Part shown: piece after piece, positions 62,105 to 64,000 of the stretch
Layout: each line of letters starts with the position of its first letter
Numbering within the stretch: position 1 is the stretch's first letter
DNA from: Leptoclinus maculatus
Taxonomy: Eukaryota; Chordata; Actinopteri; Perciformes; Stichaeidae
DNA: 64,000 nt
Direction of reading: 5' to 3'
Assembly (NCBI GenBank): GCA_032191485.1
Contig: JAVDOI010000010.1
Coordinates: 6,379,318-6,443,317 of the forward strand
Made by a program: the position numbers and the translations under genes
Notes under the pieces: generated by a model
The model's input: the letters and a program-made list of their open reading frames with translations, nothing else
Told to the model about the DNA's origin: nothing
Databases searched by the model: none

Positions 62105-63867
62105 ATGCTGACTAGTATCACCGAAGGGATACTGTGTTGCCTGACTGGGAAGGTTACCAGTCTGGTCTTGCCCCTCGAGTCAACAGAACCCTCTGATGGT
62201 TTTGAGTTTGTGGAGGTGAAACCTGGTAGAATCCTGCGAGTGCGGCACATCATCCCTGAGCGTCAGCCGGTAGTAACCGAAGAGCAAGTTCCAAGCAAGG
62301 AAAAGAAGGATGGCGATGATGATGACTGCTCTCCTGGGGATTATAACGAGAGCAACACTGGCAGCAGTGTCCACTGCAAGAGGAAGATCACAGTCTACCG
62401 CAACGGCCAGCTGGTGATTGAGAATCTGGGTGATGTTTTGCATTCTGAGATCCTGCAGTGTCAGAATGGGGATCTGGAGCCTTGCAGCACCGTAGAGGTG
62501 GAGCTGGCTAACTACAAAGAAATACCCTCTTCCCCAGACCCCAATCTTGTTCCTCCTCCAGTTCCTCCACCTCTTGGGGAACAGAAACCTGCTCCACCTC
62601 CTCGCCGCCGCCGTCGCAAGCCCAAGCGCACGGTGCAAATCGACTCAAAGAGGGTGATCTCAAGCTGCAAAGGGACGCACTCGGACGTAGCGCTGTTCTT
62701 CGTGCACGGTGTGGGAGGCTCTCTGGACATTTGGGGCAGCCAACTGGACTTCTTCTCTCGGCTGGGCTATGAGGTCATCGCGCCCGACCTGGCGGGGCAC
62801 GGAGCCAGCACTGCCCCACACATTGCAGCAGCTTATACTTTTTATGCTCTTGCAGAGGACCTCCGCGCCATCTTTAAGAGATATGCTCGTAAACGCAACA
62901 TTCTCATTGGCCACTCGTATGGGTGAGGATTTGTGGCATGCTTTTGTTATCAATCATTCACCATATCGATCTATTTAGTAGAGATTATCATGCTGCTGTT
63001 AACATACTGTACCAATCTCATTGTATCTCTTCCAGAGTTTCATTTTGCACCTTCCTGGCACACGAATATCCTGATCTGGTCCATAAGGTGGTGATGATCA
63101 ATGGAGGGGGTCCCACGGCTCTGGAGCCCAGCCTGTGTTCCATTTTCCAGCTGCCATCGTGTGTCCTTCACTGTCTGTCACCTTGTCTGGCCTGGAGCTT
63201 CCTCAAGTAAGATCTGCATTTTGTGTGCCAAAATTGACACCGGAGACAATGACACACCACAGTCACTTCTCTTGTTGCTGAAAGAAATGACATAGTACAA
63301 CCTAAAATTAACTTCCTGAACTTCTATTTTCCTGAACTTCAGGGCTGGATTTGCCCGTCAGGGTGCCAAAGAAAAGCAGCTGTTGAAGCAGGGCAATGCC
63401 TTCAATGTGTCTCCGTTTGTCCTGCGAGCCATGATGAGTGGCCAGTACTGGCCTGAGGGGGATGAGGTGTACCATGCCGAGCTCACTGTGCCTATCCTTC
63501 TGGTTCATGGCATGTGTGACAAGTTTGTGCCCATGGATGAGGACCAGCGCATGGCAGAGGTAAAGCACATCTTCACATGTGAATGAGGGCTGGTTCATCA
63601 TGTAACATTTCCGTGTTTGCTCTGCAGTGTTGTAATGTTCTGCCTTCATTTTGGCTCCCTTTCTAGATCCTTCTGTTTGCATTCCTAAAAGTCATTGAGG
63701 AGGGAAGTCACATGGTCATGATGGAGTGCCCTGACACTGTCAACACCCTCCTCCACGAGTTCTTTCTATGGGAGCCAGACATGTCCAGAAAAGACCACAT
63801 CAAGACAGACACAGCTCTCAGTGACACTCTCCACACACTGAAAATCAATAAGCCTATGGACAAATAA
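62105..63867 (+). CDS. abhd8: Alpha/beta-hydrolase domain protein 8
   Basis: ABHD8 is an alpha/beta-hydrolase of uncertain substrate. Coding exons 62105-62922, 63036-63206, 63343-63559 and 63667-63867 join in frame to 1407 nt, 468 residues; human ABHD8 has about 439. The ATG chosen starts MLTSITEGILCCLTGKVTSL, the conserved N-terminus; the upstream in-frame ATG lies before the splice acceptor. Residues 1-180 are a variable N-terminal region with an acidic stretch and a Pro/Arg-rich linker (about 145-175). The hydrolase fold follows: oxyanion HGVGG at 201-205, nucleophile elbow GHSYG with Ser271 (split by intron 1), candidate acid Asp389 in HGMCDKFVP, and candidate base His417 in GSHMVMM. The triad therefore looks complete, supporting an active enzyme. 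The 3' UTR begins at 63868 and runs off the window. Confidence 0.96.
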
Positions 63868-64000
63868 CCCACAAGGAGTTTTATTACACAACCAAGCAGA
63901 AGGCCTTTTGTGGCTTGTATTCTTAAGACTGCTACCAGGCTGAGAGCTGATATAAACAGGGCCACATCTTAAGGATGTAGATGGCCACTGGTGCTCCAAG

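Noticed and set aside
62180..62638. Minus-strand 152-codon ORF
   Set aside because: Antisense of abhd8 exon 1; no independent support.

Overview
The window reads as nuclear DNA of a ray-finned fish, probably a percomorph. Seven multi-exon vertebrate genes with GT-AG introns are present. Long CA/TG microsatellites are common, and several dispersed repeats have a form I recognise from teleost genomes. No bacterial or organellar sequence is seen.

Layout, left to right. (1) 1-2953 (+): 3' half of an occludin-family gene, ending in a complete occludin/ELL domain. (2) 10547-5391 (-): nr2f6, an orphan nuclear receptor of the COUP-TF group, in five coding exons; it converges tail to tail with the occludin gene. 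(3) 10.6-24.1 kb: no gene. This holds the upstream region of nr2f6, rich in microsatellites, with a perfect DR1 nuclear-receptor site, a CArG box, an E-box and several mobile-element remnants. The most striking is a 774-bp A/T-rich fold-back element at 20475-21248. (4) 24133-28922 (+): plvap (PV-1), enlarged by thirteen copies of a 48-bp coding repeat. (5) 29-36.3 kb: gene-poor, with one tRNA-type SINE. (6) 36334-51403 (+): ano8 (anoctamin-8), 18 coding exons with every splice phase matching; its second intron contains a Ty3/gypsy-like LTR and its eighth a tRNA-Lys relic. (7) 55202-54092 (-): dda1. (8) 57524-56700 (-): mrpl34. (9) 62105-63867 (+): abhd8, probably with an upstream non-coding exon.

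The gene set matches human 19p13.11 (OCEL1, NR2F6, ABHD8, MRPL34, DDA1, ANO8, PLVAP). The occludin-nr2f6 pair keeps the human convergent layout. The plvap-to-abhd8 block is inverted as a unit, with order and every strand reversed, and USHBP1, BABAM1, ANKLE1 and GTPBP3 are missing here. The genes are functionally unrelated (tight junction, transcription factor, endothelial diaphragm, membrane contact/scramblase family, ubiquitin ligase cofactor, mitoribosome, hydrolase), so the linkage looks ancestral rather than operational.

Exon coordinates were placed by hand from reading frame, splice sites and protein-family recall; no alignment was run. UTR ends are guesses from AATAAA signals.
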